From: Corynebacterium lubricantis DSM 45231
Lineage (GTDB): Bacteria; Actinomycetota; Actinomycetes; Mycobacteriales; Mycobacteriaceae
DNA length: 64,000 nt
Reading direction: 5' to 3'
Assembly: GCF_000379425.1 (NCBI RefSeq)
Contig: NZ_KB902193.1
Span: 124,001 to 188,000 of the forward strand
Numbering within the stretch: the first letter of the stretch is position 1; each line of letters opens with the position of its first letter. A model generated the notes under the pieces. The model saw only the letters and a list, made by a program, of their open reading frames with translations. It was not told the origin of the DNA and ran no database searches. Both the position numbers and the translations under genes were made by a program. Of the stretch, positions 63,132 through 64,000 are shown in pieces.

Positions 63132-63959
63132 GTGCTGGTAACTAGAAGTTACGAAAACGATGAAGTTGTACCAGAGCACATTAGAACTAAATACGATTGG
63201 CTGGAGACAAATAATGCCGCTGCGATTTTGCAGGCCACGTCCCCAGAAGAGTATGCAGATTTAATGGCGGTGCTTGAAACCTTTGAGTTAGTGCCTAATC
63301 AGTGGATGGTTAAGGGAGGAAACCGTGGCGAAATTCCTGACATCTTAGACGGGCTTTTTAGAACTAGAGGTTGGAAAGAAACACGTATTGATACAGAAGT
63401 AAAGGGCTACCTGTATACAAACTTTGTAAAGCGTGGCGGGAACTATGACCCGCAGGACGTCACTGAAGTTGAGTCTGTTTACAGCGAAGGCTTTCGCGTG
63501 GACAACCACAAGGGCCGCGTAATCGTAGACGTGGAATGGAACGCGAAGGACGGAAACCTCGACCGCGACCTTGCTGCATACCGTTCGTGGCATGAATTAG
63601 GGCTTATAAATGGGGCCGCGATTATTACTAAGTCACGTGCTGAATTGCTGGAACTGGCCCGAAGGCTCTATGTTCGTTACCAACGTCGGTTACCTGAAGA
63701 AAAGCGGCATGCGAAGTTCAATCCATCGTTGCCTGATGAGGCTCAACTTAAGAAATTCAAACTGCCAATTGACCTCACAACTTCAACTGTTACAGCCTTT
63801 GATAAAGCCGAGATTAGGGTAAAACGCCAAGGCGCAGGGACTTGTCCTATTCTCATTGTTGGAGTGGGGCCGGGTGCATGGAGTGGGGATGAGTTCACCG
63901 GCGATGATGAAAGACCACAACACGTTAGCCCCGATGGGTGGATCAGTACCGTAGATTGA
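63132..63959 (+). CDS. BglII/BstYI-family restriction endonuclease
   Basis: 275 residues from GTG 63132, spaced correctly from AAAGGGAGG (63117-63125). The core GFRVDNHKGRVIVDVEWNAKD...DRDLAAYRSWHELGLINGAAIITKS matches the BglII-like PD-(D/E)xK family: D124, then E135-x-N137 in the place of the D/E-x-Q of BglII. Enzymes of this group cut AGATCT or RGATCY. An inverted pair of AGATCT follows the stop within 30 bases. No methyltransferase is found in the window; it should lie further right. More AT-rich than the chromosomal genes. Confidence 0.8.
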   Translation: MLVTRSYENDEVVPEHIRTKYDWLETNNAAAILQATSPEEYADLMAVLETFELVPNQWMVKGGNRGEIPDILDGLFRTRGWKETRIDTEVKGYLYTNFVKRGGNYDPQDVTEVESVYSEGFRVDNHKGRVIVDVEWNAKDGNLDRDLAAYRSWHELGLINGAAIITKSRAELLELARRLYVRYQRRLPEEKRHAKFNPSLPDEAQLKKFKLPIDLTTSTVTAFDKAEIRVKRQGAGTCPILIVGVGPGAWSGDEFTGDDERPQHVSPDGWISTVD

Positions 63960-63965
63960 CCAGCG

Positions 63966-63989
63966 AATAGATCTAATTAAAGATCTATT
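63966..63989. repeat. inverted repeat with two AGATCT sites
   Basis: AATAGATCT (63966-63974) and AGATCTATT (63981-63989), perfect 9-bp arms, spacer AATTAA. Each arm carries AGATCT (63969-63974, 63981-63986), the BglII site. No T-run follows, so termination is unlikely to be its only role; it may be a control site for the restriction-modification genes. Confidence 0.7.
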
Positions 63990-64000
63990 GTGGTAGCCTG

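Larger units (their letters stand above)
57585..64000 (+). mobile_element. PICI-like phage satellite / integrative element at tRNA-Ser (right end outside window)
   Basis: Starts at the 3' end of tRNA-Ser (left junction about 57650-57670) and continues beyond the window. Gene order: integrase, unknown, excisionase-like HTH, DnaB-N-like protein, VapE-type primase-helicase, iteron-rich gap, TerS-like protein, BglII-like endonuclease, all on one strand. No capsid, tail, portal or large terminase gene is visible. The content and order fit phage-inducible chromosomal islands. No second copy of the tRNA 3' end is seen in the window. Confidence 0.75.

Noticed and set aside
1..64000. CRISPR arrays, rRNA genes and insertion sequences
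   Set aside because: No regularly spaced repeats, no rRNA sequence and no transposase frame were seen in the window.

Overview
The window is a piece of a high-G+C Gram-positive chromosome, almost certainly a Corynebacterium. The evidence is a complete arabinogalactan block (DprE1, DprE2, AftA, a single Emb arabinosyltransferase, GlfT1, the RfbD/RfbE-type ABC exporter), an AmtR-type box in front of gltBD, a mycothiol-dependent-type ArsC, a CmtR/CtpG metal pair as in mycobacteria, and several possible leaderless starts. I cannot name the species.

Layout. 1-6.5 kb: the 3' part of a DUF885 peptidase-like gene (open at the window edge), an AbrB/AmoA-type membrane protein, a YciI-like protein, a TauE/SafE exporter, a small unknown protein and the helicase HrpB. 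6.5-11.5 kb: a metal and drug efflux block, cmtR-ctpG, a pair of small multidrug resistance genes, then divergent arsR and acr3-arsC with two operator copies between them. 11.5-25.3 kb: metabolic and housekeeping genes (amidase, acetyltransferase, two SDRs, gabD, an HpcH-type aldolase remnant, LysE exporter, S4 protein, VOC protein, alkyltransferase-like protein, a secreted SxxK protein, esterase, M13 peptidase, a membrane-anchored unknown overlapping prsW). 25.5-31.6 kb: gltBD under an AmtR-like box. 31.6-39.5 kb: a nitrate/sulfonate-type ABC operon, divergent from a tightly overlapping lipid/glycerol operon (AGPS-like oxidase, diacylglycerol kinase, TetR regulator, GlpD). 39.6-53.4 kb: the cell-wall arabinogalactan cluster, with two GtrA-like proteins and several small proteins. 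53.7-57.5 kb: a class V aminotransferase-like protein without its PLP lysine, an AGCS symporter and a quinone oxidoreductase.

At 57,585 a tRNA-Ser(UGA) gene marks a sharp change. From its 3' end to the window edge runs an integrated element: tyrosine integrase, an unknown protein, an excisionase-like HTH, a DnaB-N-like protein overlapping a VapE/D5-type primase-helicase, a 0.4-kb repeat-rich gap that looks like an iteron origin, a small-terminase-like HTH protein and a BglII/BstYI-like restriction endonuclease. This order resembles phage-inducible chromosomal islands (phage satellites). The endonuclease gene is followed immediately by an inverted pair of AGATCT sites, and by eye the rest of the element has no RGATCY site and few GATC sites. 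The right end of the element, and any partner methyltransferase, lie outside the window.

Together, the chromosomal part supplies envelope construction, nitrogen assimilation and metal efflux. The most notable novelty is the satellite-like element with its own apparent origin and restriction enzyme. Other points worth a look are the lysine-less aminotransferase homologue in the galactan-export neighbourhood, the prsW partner gene, and a hairpin that covers the ribosome binding site of the SMR pair.
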